64,000 bases of DNA, from the NCBI GenBank assembly GCA_041920465.1, contig JBHGXW010000060.1, positions 1 to 64,000 of the forward strand. The letters are read 5' to 3'. The first letter of the stretch is position 1. The number at the start of each line of letters is the position of its first letter. The translations under genes and the position numbers were made by a program. The notes under the pieces are model-generated. The model worked only from the letters and a program-made list of their open reading frames with translations. It made no database searches and was not told the origin of the DNA. Below, piece after piece: positions 26,664 through 35,875 of the stretch. Origin of the DNA: Brevibacillus_H sp041920465. GTDB lineage: Bacteria; Bacillota; Bacilli; Brevibacillales; Brevibacillaceae.

Positions 26664-27770
26664 ATGTCGGAGCAGCACAACGTCGATTTATCCCGCTATT
26701 CGATAAGAACGGACTTGGCAATAGAGGCTCATGAACTTTTGACGGAATCACAACAGGGAGTACCAAACGGTTATCAGATCGATGAGGACAACAGCGAACC
26801 GGGAATCAAGGTGACGCGTGTCCACGTACAGACGGAAGAAGCAGGCAGACAAATCGGCAAAATGCCGGGGCGTTATATAACCATTGAAGTACCGAAGCTG
26901 CGCGACAACGACACGAAGCTGGAAGAAGCGGTGATGAGACGATTCTCCAGGGAGTTTAAGCAATTCCTTACGCAGCTTGGTTTAACAGAGGATAAAAAAG
27001 CGCTGGTCGTCGGGCTTGGCAACTGGAATGTGACACCTGATGCGCTAGGTCCCATGGTGGTGGAGAATCTGCTTGTCACCCGGCATCTTTTTCAGCTCGC
27101 ACCGGAGACGGTAGAGGACGGCTACCGCGAAGTGAGCGCCATTTCTCCCGGAGTGCTGGGCATCACGGGAATTGAGACTAGCGAGGTCGTGTTCGGAGTG
27201 GTGGAGAAAAGCAATCCCGACTTTGTCATCTGTGTTGACGCGCTTGCCTCAAGAGCGCTTCATCGGGTGAATACAACGATCCAAATCTCGGATACAGGGA
27301 TTCACCCCGGTTCCGGAGTGGGCAATAAACGCAAGGCAATCGATCAAGCCACACTTGGTATACCCGTTATCGCGATCGGGGTTCCTACCGTAGTTTTTGC
27401 GTCCACCATCGTCAACGATGCCATTACCTATTTACTTGGGCATTTTGGTCAGTCTATGTACGAGAGCAAGCGGGCATTTAACCGTTTGACGATGTCGAGC
27501 GTGCCGGAGCGCAAAGACCCCTATACGGAAGCCGATCTTCCTGATATGGAAGTACGCAAAACGTACATGGGCTTGATCGGCCAATTGAGCGAACAGGAAA
27601 AGCTGCAACTGATTCACGAGGTATTGCAGCCGCTCGGGCAAAATCTGGTAGTGACTCCCAAAGAGATTGATGACTTCATGGAGGGCATTGCCAACATCAT
27701 TGCCAGTGGGCTGAACAACTCCCTGCACCGTGCAGTTGAACAGGAAAATGTAGGGGCTTACACCCACTGA
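26664..27770 (+). CDS. gpr: Germination protease GPR
   Basis: GPR degrades the small acid-soluble proteins of the spore core at germination and is made as a zymogen in the forespore. The 368-residue product has the N-terminal propeptide with the processing-type sequence YSIRTDLAIEAHELL and the conserved core VGLGNWNVTPDALGP, CVDALASRAL and SGVGNKR. AAAGGAGGAG precedes the ATG. It is followed by spoIIP, as in other spore formers. Confidence 0.97.
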   Translation: MSEQHNVDLSRYSIRTDLAIEAHELLTESQQGVPNGYQIDEDNSEPGIKVTRVHVQTEEAGRQIGKMPGRYITIEVPKLRDNDTKLEEAVMRRFSREFKQFLTQLGLTEDKKALVVGLGNWNVTPDALGPMVVENLLVTRHLFQLAPETVEDGYREVSAISPGVLGITGIETSEVVFGVVEKSNPDFVICVDALASRALHRVNTTIQISDTGIHPGSGVGNKRKAIDQATLGIPVIAIGVPTVVFASTIVNDAITYLLGHFGQSMYESKRAFNRLTMSSVPERKDPYTEADLPDMEVRKTYMGLIGQLSEQEKLQLIHEVLQPLGQNLVVTPKEIDDFMEGIANIIASGLNNSLHRAVEQENVGAYTH

Positions 27771-27895
27771 AATACCCAACCCGGCTTGAGCAAATCTAAA
27801 AATCTAGCAAAAAAATAGGGCTGCTCGTTCTAATCTCTCAGCTTCTGTCATAGATATGTGACATACAAGGAGACAAAGCAAGAGGAGGGATAGAG

Positions 27896-29077
27896 TTGGC
27901 AGCCCTTTTACAGCGTCACTTCATCGCACTATCGCTTGGTACAGCTCTCTTGTTTATCTGTACCGTTTTTGCGGCTAATCATCAAAACAAAATATTTTTG
28001 CCTTCGCCCACGATCCAATTGGCCACTTCCAATATATCAAGTCTTGCCTTGCTGCAGATGATGAGCACGGAAATTCCATCGCTAGGCGAGACCCTGCAAA
28101 CATCTGCAGAACCCCAGAGCGCCACCTTGACCAGTTTTTTATTCCGCATCGCCACCGGCATTCAAGCAGGAGACCTGCGCAGCTTGCTGGGGCGCGAACT
28201 GCCTGGTTTGTTAACCTTTCAGGAAGCCCGGGTCATCGTGGCAGGAAAGGGGATGGGCCTGGACGATCTTTATATCGAGTCTCCCGCTCCTCCGGGCATT
28301 CACGATGTGGTGATTGACGAAACACCGGCCGCCGATCAGGCAAAGTCCGCTCCGGAAGAGAACGGGGAGGCCGGGCAATCGCCCGTTTATCCAACGACCG
28401 GCAACAAGAAAGTGGTGTTTGTCTACAATACACATAACCGTGAATCATGGTTAAGCGTGGCCAAGGTGAATGACAAAACCAGCTCCGTTGACCATCCGAC
28501 CCAAAACATCTCCTTGGTAGGCAAGCACTTTGCCGAAGCCTTGCAGGAAAAGGGAATCGGAACCGTTTTTAACAAAATCGACTTCTATCAGCAACTGCTG
28601 GATGAGAAAAAAAGCTATCCTCTTTCTTACGCGGAATCATTAAAGGCGATTCAGGCGGTCAGGCAGGAGAATCGCGATATGTACTACTTCTTTGACTTGC
28701 ATCGTGATTCCAAACCGCGTGAAAAAACCACCGTCACGATTAACGGCCAAACATACGCCAGATTGCTGTTCGTCATCGGTACGCGCAACAAGCATTATGA
28801 GCAAAACACCGATTTTGCCAAAAAGCTGCACGACCTGATGGAAAAGAAATATCCCGGGCTTTCACGGGGTGTGGTGGCCAAGACGGAAAACGAAGGAAAC
28901 GGCGAGTATAATCAGTCGGTCTCTCCGGGCAGTCTGTTAGTAGAAGTGGGGGGAACCTCCAATACCCTGCCAGAGTGCAATCGCTCTGCTGAAGCGTTGG
29001 CTGACGTTTTTGCCGAGTATTACTGGCAAGCCGAACGGGCTGCCAAAGAAATGCCAACTTCATCCAGCAAGAGGTGA
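27896..29077 (+). CDS. spoIIP: Stage II sporulation protein P
   Basis: SpoIIP is a peptidoglycan amidase/endopeptidase needed for engulfment. The 393-residue product has an N-terminal membrane helix (FIALSLGTALLFICTVFAA) and a C-terminal catalytic domain with VFVYNTHNRESW, FFDLHRDS and VEVGGTSNT, which carry the zinc-binding His and Glu residues. It starts at TTG after GAGGAGGG. CATACAAG at 27862-27869 resembles a sigma-E -10, but no matching -35 was found. It overlaps yqxA. Confidence 0.95.
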   Translation: MAALLQRHFIALSLGTALLFICTVFAANHQNKIFLPSPTIQLATSNISSLALLQMMSTEIPSLGETLQTSAEPQSATLTSFLFRIATGIQAGDLRSLLGRELPGLLTFQEARVIVAGKGMGLDDLYIESPAPPGIHDVVIDETPAADQAKSAPEENGEAGQSPVYPTTGNKKVVFVYNTHNRESWLSVAKVNDKTSSVDHPTQNISLVGKHFAEALQEKGIGTVFNKIDFYQQLLDEKKSYPLSYAESLKAIQAVRQENRDMYYFFDLHRDSKPREKTTVTINGQTYARLLFVIGTRNKHYEQNTDFAKKLHDLMEKKYPGLSRGVVAKTENEGNGEYNQSVSPGSLLVEVGGTSNTLPECNRSAEALADVFAEYYWQAERAAKEMPTSSSKR

Positions 29078-29394
29078 AAAACGTTTTGAACCTTACTCTT
29101 AAGTTTGCGGGTATGCTGATCATTCTGCTGGTGGGAGTCGTTTTGGGACTGCAGACAGCCGAGCGGGGCATATACAAGATAGACGGGCTGCCGGATCAAA
29201 AACCGCAATCGTTCTACATTACCAAGGTAGACAAAAATGAAGTGGAGATTGCCTTGATGGGGAAGCAGGTCAAAACGACCGCTCCTCATCAAATGGTGAA
29301 TTACGTGAGCAATACAGGAATTTCGATTGGCACATGGGTGCGCTCCGCCTTCAATAATCTGATTGATTGGGCTTCCCGCTGGTTTCAACCATAA
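29074..29394 (+). CDS. yqxA: YqxA family protein (DUF3679)
   Basis: This 106-residue protein has one N-terminal membrane helix (LKFAGMLIILLVGVVLGLQ) and an extracytoplasmic part with SFYITKVDKNEVEIALMGKQV. It starts at a GTG that overlaps the spoIIP stop (GTGA), as in the B. subtilis spoIIP-yqxA pair. Function is unknown and sporulation linkage comes from context. In B. subtilis lepA follows directly. Here a transporter block intervenes. Confidence 0.87.
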   Translation: MKNVLNLTLKFAGMLIILLVGVVLGLQTAERGIYKIDGLPDQKPQSFYITKVDKNEVEIALMGKQVKTTAPHQMVNYVSNTGISIGTWVRSAFNNLIDWASRWFQP

Positions 29395-29482
29395 CCCTTC
29401 TTCGATCCATAAATTTTCATTTGCCGAATTGAAAAATATTCTGATCGGCAAGAAAAAACTATGGAAATGAAGGGTTATTTTT
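29393..29482 (+). terminator. Long imperfect inverted repeat / terminator after yqxA
   Basis: Three nested arm pairs are visible: AACCCTTC with GAAGGGTT, CCATA with TATGG, and TTGCCGA with TCGGCAA. They span 29393-29476 and are followed by ATTTTTC. The arms overlap the yqxA stop codon. It can act as a terminator, though the size (84 nt) is unusual. Confidence 0.6.
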
Positions 29483-29513
29483 CATCTAGTAGTAATATTT
29501 CGAATTTATTATG

Positions 29514-29542
29514 TTGCGAAAAAATTAGGTTAATGGCATAAT
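29514..29542 (+). promoter_or_regulatory. Candidate sigma-A promoter of the peptide transporter operon
   Basis: TTGCGA (29514-29519), a 17-nt spacer and CATAAT (29537-29542) lie about 55 nt before the first ATPase gene. Confidence 0.45.
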
Positions 29543-29596
29543 GATCACAGTTAGTCCTACATAAAACGAGCAGTTTGAAAAAGAGAGGTGCGCTAC

Positions 29597-30565
29597 TTGA
29601 CTCAGTCTATTCTTGAAATAGAAAAACTCCAGACGCACTTTTTTACCGACCGGGGAGAAATTCCCGCTGTTGATAGAATTGATTTATCTATCAACAAAGG
29701 TGAAATTTTGGGAATTGTCGGTGAATCCGGTTGCGGAAAAAGTGTTACCTCGCTTTCCATTATGCGGCTGATTCCCAATCCTCCCGGCAAAATTGTCGGC
29801 GGAAGCATACGCTTCAAAGGAGAGGATCTTGTAAATGCCAGTGAATCGCGGATGCGTGAAATCCGCGGGAATGAAATTGCGATGATCTTCCAGGAGCCGA
29901 TGACGTCGCTAAATCCTGTTTTTACCATTGGCGACCAAATTGGCGAGGCGATCCGAATACATACCAAAGCGAGCAAAAAGGAAGCCCGCAAGCGATCTGT
30001 CGAAATGTTGAAAAAAGTAGGGATTCCGCGGGCGGAACAAATAGTCGACGAATACCCCCATCAACTGTCAGGAGGGATGCGTCAGCGCGTGATGATTGCC
30101 ATGGCGATGGCGTGTGATCCTGAATTGCTGATTGCCGATGAACCGACGACAGCATTGGATGTGACGATTCAGGCGCAGATTCTTGACTTGATGCGCAAAC
30201 TGAATGAAGAATCAGGCACCGCTATTCTGTTGATTACACACGATCTGGGTGTGGTTGCCGAAATGTGCCACCGCGTCATCGTGATGTACGCCGGGAATGT
30301 GGTGGAACAGGGGGATATGCGGACGATACTCAAAGATCCCAAGCACCCGTATACAGTCGGCCTGATCAATTCTATTCCCAAATTGGAAGAAAAAAGAGAA
30401 CGGCTCTATTCCATACCAGGTAACGTGCCGATCCCCGGTTCGCTTACGGTCGGCTGCCGTTTTGCCCCCCGCTGCGAGCATGCGACGGACAAGTGTCGAA
30501 CCCAGATGCCGGAACTGATCCAGATTAGTGAAGGACATTGGTCTCGCTGTTGGCTGCAGGAATAA
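29597..30565 (+). CDS. Oligopeptide/dipeptide ABC transporter ATPase (OppD/DppD-like)
   Basis: The ATPase has Walker A GESGCGKS, the signature LSGGMRQR, Walker B LLIADEPT and the C-terminal oligopeptide-type extension with a Cys cluster (GCRFAPRCEHATDKCR). Such clusters can bind an iron-sulfur centre in some homologues. AGAGGTG ends 6 nt before the TTG at 29597. A GTG at 29588 overlaps this SD and is less likely. It is the first gene of the operon. Confidence 0.94.
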   Translation: MTQSILEIEKLQTHFFTDRGEIPAVDRIDLSINKGEILGIVGESGCGKSVTSLSIMRLIPNPPGKIVGGSIRFKGEDLVNASESRMREIRGNEIAMIFQEPMTSLNPVFTIGDQIGEAIRIHTKASKKEARKRSVEMLKKVGIPRAEQIVDEYPHQLSGGMRQRVMIAMAMACDPELLIADEPTTALDVTIQAQILDLMRKLNEESGTAILLITHDLGVVAEMCHRVIVMYAGNVVEQGDMRTILKDPKHPYTVGLINSIPKLEEKRERLYSIPGNVPIPGSLTVGCRFAPRCEHATDKCRTQMPELIQISEGHWSRCWLQE

Positions 30566-30588
30566 GCGGATAGGAAAGGAGCATGAAC

Positions 30589-31560
30589 GTGGCAACGGAA
30601 TTACTCAGAGTCAAAAACCTTAAAAAATACTTTCCGATAACCGGCGGAATTTTTGGCCGGGAAGTAGGAAAAGTGAAAGCGGTCGATGATGTCTCCTTCT
30701 CGGTAAATGAAGGAGAGACATTGGGATTGGTAGGAGAGAGCGGCTGCGGCAAATCGACGACAGGCCGGTCTATTCTCCGCTTGATCGAACCGTCAGATGG
30801 TGAAGTCTATTTTCAAGGCAAAAATCTGATGAAGCTTGGCAAGTCGGAGCTCAGGCAGATTCGCAAAGATATGCAGATTGTGTTTCAGGATCCGTTTGCT
30901 TCCCTTAATCCTCGCCACAATGTTGAGAAGATTCTGGAAGAGCCTCTCGTTGTTCACGGTTTCGGGAGCGCCAAGGAACGGGTCAAACGGGTTCATGAGC
31001 TTCTGGAGGTTGTCGGGCTGTCTAGTTATCATGCCAAAAGGTATCCGCACCAATTCAGCGGCGGACAACGGCAGCGGATCGGGATTGCCCGTGCCCTGAT
31101 GACCAACCCGAAGCTGATTGTCGCGGACGAACCGGTCTCCGCATTGGACGTCTCGATCCAATCTCAGGTGCTGAACCTGATGCAGGATTTGCAAAAAGAA
31201 TTTGGACTTACCTACCTGTTCATCGCTCATGATCTCAGTGTCGTGAAGCATATTAGTGATCGTGTAGGGGTCATGTATCTGGGACGCATCGTAGAGATTG
31301 CGGACAAAGATGCTTTATACGATGATCCGAAACATCCGTATACACAAGCCTTGTTGTCAGCCGCACCAAACCCGGATCCCGATTTGAAGCGGGAGCGGAT
31401 TATATTGCAGGGAGATGTGCCAAGCCCGGCTAATCCGCCGACTGGCTGTACGTTCCACACCCGCTGTGCCCATGTAATGGACGTATGCAGAAGTGTGCGT
31501 CCGGAACTGACCGGTTTCGGAGAAAATCACTTCGTCGCATGCCATTTATACAAACAATAA
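30589..31560 (+). CDS. Oligopeptide/dipeptide ABC transporter ATPase (OppF/DppF-like)
   Basis: The second ATPase has Walker A GESGCGKS, signature FSGGQRQR, Walker B LIVADEPVSALD and a C-terminal Cys-containing extension (GCTFHTRCAHVMDVCR). AAAGGAG at 30575-30581 fits GTG 30589 (7 nt), giving MATELLRVKNLKKYF. An ATG at 30583 is too close to the SD. It pairs with the OppD-like gene to power the permeases. Confidence 0.94.
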   Translation: MATELLRVKNLKKYFPITGGIFGREVGKVKAVDDVSFSVNEGETLGLVGESGCGKSTTGRSILRLIEPSDGEVYFQGKNLMKLGKSELRQIRKDMQIVFQDPFASLNPRHNVEKILEEPLVVHGFGSAKERVKRVHELLEVVGLSSYHAKRYPHQFSGGQRQRIGIARALMTNPKLIVADEPVSALDVSIQSQVLNLMQDLQKEFGLTYLFIAHDLSVVKHISDRVGVMYLGRIVEIADKDALYDDPKHPYTQALLSAAPNPDPDLKRERIILQGDVPSPANPPTGCTFHTRCAHVMDVCRSVRPELTGFGENHFVACHLYKQ

Positions 31561-31658
31561 GGCGCGTCCATGCACCTGAAACAAGGGGGGATGCTTGGAT
31601 ATACATAAAGGGTTTGATTGAAACCAAAACATGCATTCAATAAGGGGGAGATTCGTGA

Positions 31659-33320
31659 ATGAAGAAGAAGCAAATGCTCGGAACAGCGGTAACTAGCGCT
31701 CTCGCTGTTTCCATGGTGTTATCCGGTTGCGGCAGCTCTCAACCTGCTTCAAAACCAGCCGACAATAATGCGGCCCAAACACAAACCCAAACGACTGATG
31801 CGAATAAGGGCGGCGAAAAAACCTTGATCTTTGCCCGCGGCGGCGACTCCGTATCCTTGGATGCGATTGCGGCTACCGATGGTGAATCCTTCAAGGTTAC
31901 CGACAACATTTTGGAGACCCTCGTCAAATACAAGCCAGACAACACAGAAGTTATGCCTGGCCTTGCAGAGAAATGGGATATTTCTCCGGACGGCAAAACA
32001 TACACCTTCCACCTTCGTCAAGGCGTCAAGTTCACGGATGGCACTGACTTTGACGCAGATGCCGTTGTGTTCAACTTCGATCGCTGGATGGATCCAAGCA
32101 ATCCGCTGCACCAAAAGGATAAATTTGAGTACTTCAACGATATGTTTGGCGGATTCAAAGGCAGCAAAGACCTTGTTATTGAATCTGTAAAAGCGCTTGA
32201 CAAGTACACCGTTCAATTCAAATTAACCCGTCCGCAAGCTCCGTTTATCAACAACCTTGGCATGTCTTGCTTCGGTATCGCTTCTCCGAAAGCATTGAAA
32301 GAAGAAAAAGACAAGTTTGGTGAGCATCCGGTGGGAACCGGTCCGTTCATCTTCAAAGAGTGGAAGCGCGAAGACACGATCACACTTGAGAAGAACCCGA
32401 ACTACTGGCAGCAAGGTTTGCCGAAACTGGACAAAGTCATCTTCAAGGTGATTCCAGACAACACAGCCCGTTTGACGGCGCTTAAGTCCGGCGAAGTTGA
32501 CCTGATTGAAGGCTTCAACCCGGATGATGTTCAATCTGTTAAGGATAGCCAAGATCTGCAACTGATTCTGCGCCCTTCCATGAACGTTGGTTACCTCGGC
32601 TTCAATATGGAGAAAAAGCCATTTGACAATCCAAAAGTTCGCGAGGCTCTGGGACATGCGATCAATAAGCCTGCCTTGATCGAAGCATTCTACGGCGGAT
32701 TGGCTGAACCGGCGAAAAACCCTCTCGCTCCAAAAATCTGGGGTTACAACGACAGCATCATCGATCGTGATTACAACCTCGACAAAGCGAAAAAATTGCT
32801 CGCAGAAGCAGGCTTCCCGAACGGCTTCGAAACAGAATTCATGGCAATGCCTGTAAGCCGTCCGTACATGCCAAACGCGCAAAAAATCGCTGAGGCGATT
32901 CAACAAGACTTCAACAAAATCGGTGTGAAAACCAAGATCATCACTTACGAATGGGCTACTTATCTTGACAAGCTGAAAAAAGGCGAATCGCAAATGTTCC
33001 TGATCGGTTGGACCGGTGACAACGGCGACCCTGACAACTTCCTCGCCACTCTGCTTGACAAAAACAACATCGGCAGCAACAACTATACCCGCTACCCAAG
33101 CGAAGAGGCTCATAAACTCTTGATGGCAGCTCAGGCTGAAAATGATCAGGCGAAACGTGCCGAAATGTACAAAAAAGTACAAGAGATCATCTTCAAGGAT
33201 GCGCCGCTGATTCCACTGGTACACTCCACGCCTGCGCTTGCAGCAAGCAAGAAAGTAGTCGGTTATATTCCACATCCAACCGGTTCTGAAAGCTTGGAAA
33301 ACGTAGATATTCAACAATAG
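31659..33320 (+). CDS. Peptide ABC transporter substrate-binding lipoprotein
   Basis: The 553-residue protein has a lipoprotein signal (MKKKQMLGTAVTSALAVSMV) ending in LSGC, then a Gln/Thr-rich linker and a family 5 solute-binding domain (YTFHLRQGVKFTDG, HPVGTGPFIFKEWKRED). The overall pattern resembles DppA-type binding proteins. AAGGGGGAG precedes the ATG. It lies between the ATPases and permeases, which differs from the usual A-B-C-D-F order. Confidence 0.93.
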   Translation: MKKKQMLGTAVTSALAVSMVLSGCGSSQPASKPADNNAAQTQTQTTDANKGGEKTLIFARGGDSVSLDAIAATDGESFKVTDNILETLVKYKPDNTEVMPGLAEKWDISPDGKTYTFHLRQGVKFTDGTDFDADAVVFNFDRWMDPSNPLHQKDKFEYFNDMFGGFKGSKDLVIESVKALDKYTVQFKLTRPQAPFINNLGMSCFGIASPKALKEEKDKFGEHPVGTGPFIFKEWKREDTITLEKNPNYWQQGLPKLDKVIFKVIPDNTARLTALKSGEVDLIEGFNPDDVQSVKDSQDLQLILRPSMNVGYLGFNMEKKPFDNPKVREALGHAINKPALIEAFYGGLAEPAKNPLAPKIWGYNDSIIDRDYNLDKAKKLLAEAGFPNGFETEFMAMPVSRPYMPNAQKIAEAIQQDFNKIGVKTKIITYEWATYLDKLKKGESQMFLIGWTGDNGDPDNFLATLLDKNNIGSNNYTRYPSEEAHKLLMAAQAENDQAKRAEMYKKVQEIIFKDAPLIPLVHSTPALAASKKVVGYIPHPTGSESLENVDIQQ

Positions 33321-33344
33321 TTTGACAGTAGTTGGACGATTGAA

Positions 33345-33395
33345 GAAGGGTGTGGGGTAAGGGGGGTTCCTCTTCTTACCCTCTCCTTCCTTTTT
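33345..33395 (+). terminator. Partial terminator between binding protein and permeases
   Basis: GAAGG...GGGTAAG pairs with CTTACCC...CCTTC with an internal mismatch, followed by TTTTT. Such a site would let the binding protein be made in excess over the permeases. Confidence 0.65.
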
Positions 33396-33443
33396 AAGTG
33401 TTGTCGAGAGTTCTTATTTGAAGAAGAAAGTGAGGCGTTCGTC

Positions 33444-34448
33444 TTGCTAGCTTACACCGTGCGTCGGTTACTAATGCTCATCCCGGTATTAATAGGAATG
33501 TCCATCGTCGTTTTCTCGATTATTCACGCCATCCCAGGAGATCCGGCGCAAATGATATTGGGGGAAAAAGCGAGCCAAGAATCAATTCTGGCATTACGTG
33601 CACAACTTGGATTGGATAATCCGTGGTATGTACAGTACTTTGATTTCGTGAAACAAATCTTATCCGGCGATTTAGGAAAATCGTTGTTAACCAAGGCTTC
33701 GATCTCCGAAGAGATTACCCGCTATCTGGCAGCTACAGCCGAGCTTACCATTGTCAGTATGCTGATTGCTGTTTTTGTTGGTGTTAACGCAGGAATTATC
33801 TCAGCTTGGAAGCAGAATTCCTGGTTTGACTTCATCGCCATGCTGGTTGCCCTTATTGGCGTGTCCATGCCGGTGTTCTGGCTAGGTTTGATGGAGCAGT
33901 GGTACTTTGCCCAAGAATTGAAATGGCTTCCCACTGTTGGCCGTGACAATCCGCGTGATCCGGTTGATGCCATCACGCACTTCTATATACTTGATACGAT
34001 GTTGGCGGGGCGTTGGGATCAGTTTAAAGAAGTGATTATGCACCTGATCCTGCCGGGTATCGCATTAGGAACAATTCCTATGGCGATTATTGCCCGTATT
34101 ACCCGTTCCAGCATGCTCGAAGTTATGCGTTCCGACTTCATCCGCACAGCACGTGCAAAAGGGCTTGGACAATTTTTTGTGGTGTACAAGCATGCTTTGA
34201 AAAATGCTTTTATTCCTGTTTTGACCGTAATCGGATTGCAAACTGGACTATTATTGGGCGGAGCCATCTTGACCGAGACGATATTCGGTTGGCCGGGGGT
34301 AGGCCGGTATATTTACACGGCAATCGGAAACCGCGATTATCCGGTTATTCAATCAGGTATCCTGGTTATCGCCACGATCTTCGTCTTTATCAACCTGATC
34401 GTAGACTTGTTGTACGCGTACGTTGATCCGCGCATCAAATACCGCTAG
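33444..34448 (+). CDS. Peptide ABC transporter permease (DppB/OppB-like)
   Basis: The 334-residue permease has about six membrane helices and the binding-protein-dependent transport signature (RTARAKGLGQFFVVYKHALKNA). The N-terminus MLAYTVRRLLMLIPVLIGMSIVVF is the typical DppB/OppB start. It begins at TTG, with GTGAGGCG upstream. Its partner permease follows 16 nt downstream. Confidence 0.94.
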   Translation: MLAYTVRRLLMLIPVLIGMSIVVFSIIHAIPGDPAQMILGEKASQESILALRAQLGLDNPWYVQYFDFVKQILSGDLGKSLLTKASISEEITRYLAATAELTIVSMLIAVFVGVNAGIISAWKQNSWFDFIAMLVALIGVSMPVFWLGLMEQWYFAQELKWLPTVGRDNPRDPVDAITHFYILDTMLAGRWDQFKEVIMHLILPGIALGTIPMAIIARITRSSMLEVMRSDFIRTARAKGLGQFFVVYKHALKNAFIPVLTVIGLQTGLLLGGAILTETIFGWPGVGRYIYTAIGNRDYPVIQSGILVIATIFVFINLIVDLLYAYVDPRIKYR

Positions 34449-34464
34449 GAGGGAGAAAAGCGAC

Positions 34465-35364
34465 ATGGCAGAAGTTACACCTAATATTCAACCGGCAACC
34501 ATTCAACAGAAGGCGGAACCGATCTCCTCTCCATGGCGGGATGCGATGCGGATGTTATTTCGCAACAAGTTTGCCATTATCGGCATGGTGATCATCCTGT
34601 TTTTCATTGTAATCGCGATTTTGGCGCCCTATATTACCCATTATGCGTACGATCAAGGCGACCTGATGCTGAAGAACAAACCTCCTTCCGCTGAACACCC
34701 GTTTGGCACCGATTATAACGGGCGCGATTTGCTGACACGGATCGTTTACGGCGCGCGGATCTCTTTGTGGGTGGGAACCTTCTCCGTATTGGGCTCGGTC
34801 GTTGCCGGAACTATCCTTGGCTTGTTGGCCGGCTACTATGGCCGCTGGGTCGACATGCTAATCTCGCGCATCTTTGACGTCATGCTTGCTTTCCCCAGCA
34901 TTTTGTTGGCTATCGCAATCGTATCCATTCTGGGTCCTTCTTTATCAAACGCATTGCTGGCCATCGCCATTATCAACATTCCGACGTTCGGGCGTCTGGT
35001 TCGTTCCAAAGTGCTGAGCCTGAAAGAGGAAGAGTTTATTACCGCAGCCAGAGCGATGGGAATGAAGGATTCCCGCATTTTGTTAAAGCACATTCTTCCC
35101 AACAGCCTTGCTCCGGTAATCGTAACCGGTACGATGAGCATTGCTACCGCCATTATTGAGGCGGCGGCACTTGGCTTCCTCGGTTTGGGCGCGCAAGCTC
35201 CCGAGCCGGAATGGGGCAAAATGCTGGCTGATTCACGCGAGTACATCCAGAAGGCTCCGTGGACCGTAATCTTCCCGGGTCTCTCCATCATGTTGACCGT
35301 ATTAGGCTTTAATCTGATCGGTGACGGGCTTAGAGACGCGCTCGACCCACGGATGAAACACTGA
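34465..35364 (+). CDS. Peptide ABC transporter permease (DppC/OppC-like)
   Basis: The 299-residue permease has an N-terminal cytoplasmic tail, the OppC-type N segment (WRDAMRMLFRNKFAIIGM), about six helices and the EAA-type loop TAARAMGMKDSRILLKHILPN. AGGAGGGAG ends 9 nt before the ATG at 34465. It closes the five-gene transporter operon. Confidence 0.94.
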   Translation: MAEVTPNIQPATIQQKAEPISSPWRDAMRMLFRNKFAIIGMVIILFFIVIAILAPYITHYAYDQGDLMLKNKPPSAEHPFGTDYNGRDLLTRIVYGARISLWVGTFSVLGSVVAGTILGLLAGYYGRWVDMLISRIFDVMLAFPSILLAIAIVSILGPSLSNALLAIAIINIPTFGRLVRSKVLSLKEEEFITAARAMGMKDSRILLKHILPNSLAPVIVTGTMSIATAIIEAAALGFLGLGAQAPEPEWGKMLADSREYIQKAPWTVIFPGLSIMLTVLGFNLIGDGLRDALDPRMKH

Positions 35365-35380
35365 TTGATCGTGTAAGGGC

Positions 35381-35445
35381 GGGGAACCGCTCGGCACTTT
35401 TTTCGGTTCCCAACCGGCAAAGCGTAAGCTCAAGCCGGTTGGGCA
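35381..35445 (+). terminator. Two tandem hairpins ending the transporter operon
   Basis: GGGAACCG pairs with CGGTTCCC around a T-rich loop. Then CCAACCGGC pairs with GCCGGTTGG around AAGCGTAAGCTCA. T runs are within or after the loops, so one or both may end transcription. Confidence 0.6.
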
Positions 35446-35469
35446 TTTGTGGCCTTTTTCCTTAAACGG

Positions 35470-35737
35470 ATAAAAGGCTTTTTCTATTTCTTCGAAGCTT
35501 GGGGTCCCTTTTACTTCCGGATAGCCGCTTACCAGAACGGCAGCGTCAACCCGTTTTGGATAGCGGATTATGTAATCAAGAACTACCGATGCCCCCTGCG
35601 AATAGCCTAAAAGGCAAAGGTGCTCAAGCTCCAGTTGCTCGATCAGTTGGCGGATACAATCGGCACGCCGCTCGATTGTCAGCTTGCCGGTGACGGGTGT
35701 GAAGCCTACCCCCGTCCGGCAAAACGATTTGTTTCAA
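35470..35737 (-). pseudogene. Broken alpha/beta hydrolase gene
   Basis: On the minus strand the start region is intact: an SD-like GGTGAGGTG, then TTG giving MKQIVLPDG. About nine codons later, near 35708-35712, the frame breaks. In another frame it continues as TIERRADCIRQLIEQLELEH, LCLLGYSQGASVVLDYI (nucleophile elbow GYSQG) and AAVLVSGYPEVKG. About 45 residues that should precede the elbow are missing, and the C-terminal half with the acid and His is absent. An internal deletion plus 3' truncation explains this. The 511-bp gap 35365-35875 otherwise holds only hairpins and the leader of the peptidase gene. Confidence 0.75.
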
Positions 35738-35875
35738 GATGATCACCTCACCTATAGGGTGGGTTATCGGAAAAGAAAACTTGCACAATCGCTTCTCTTT
35801 TTGAGAATTGCATGGTATTCTCGCCTTGTGAAGTTGTCAGTCAAAAATATCTGATCAAAGGTAAGGTGATCATCC

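Noticed and set aside
35499..35693. A 64-codon plus-strand frame in the gap after the transporter operon
   Set aside because: The minus strand carries the hydrolase remnant with GYSQG, so the plus-strand frame is its shadow.
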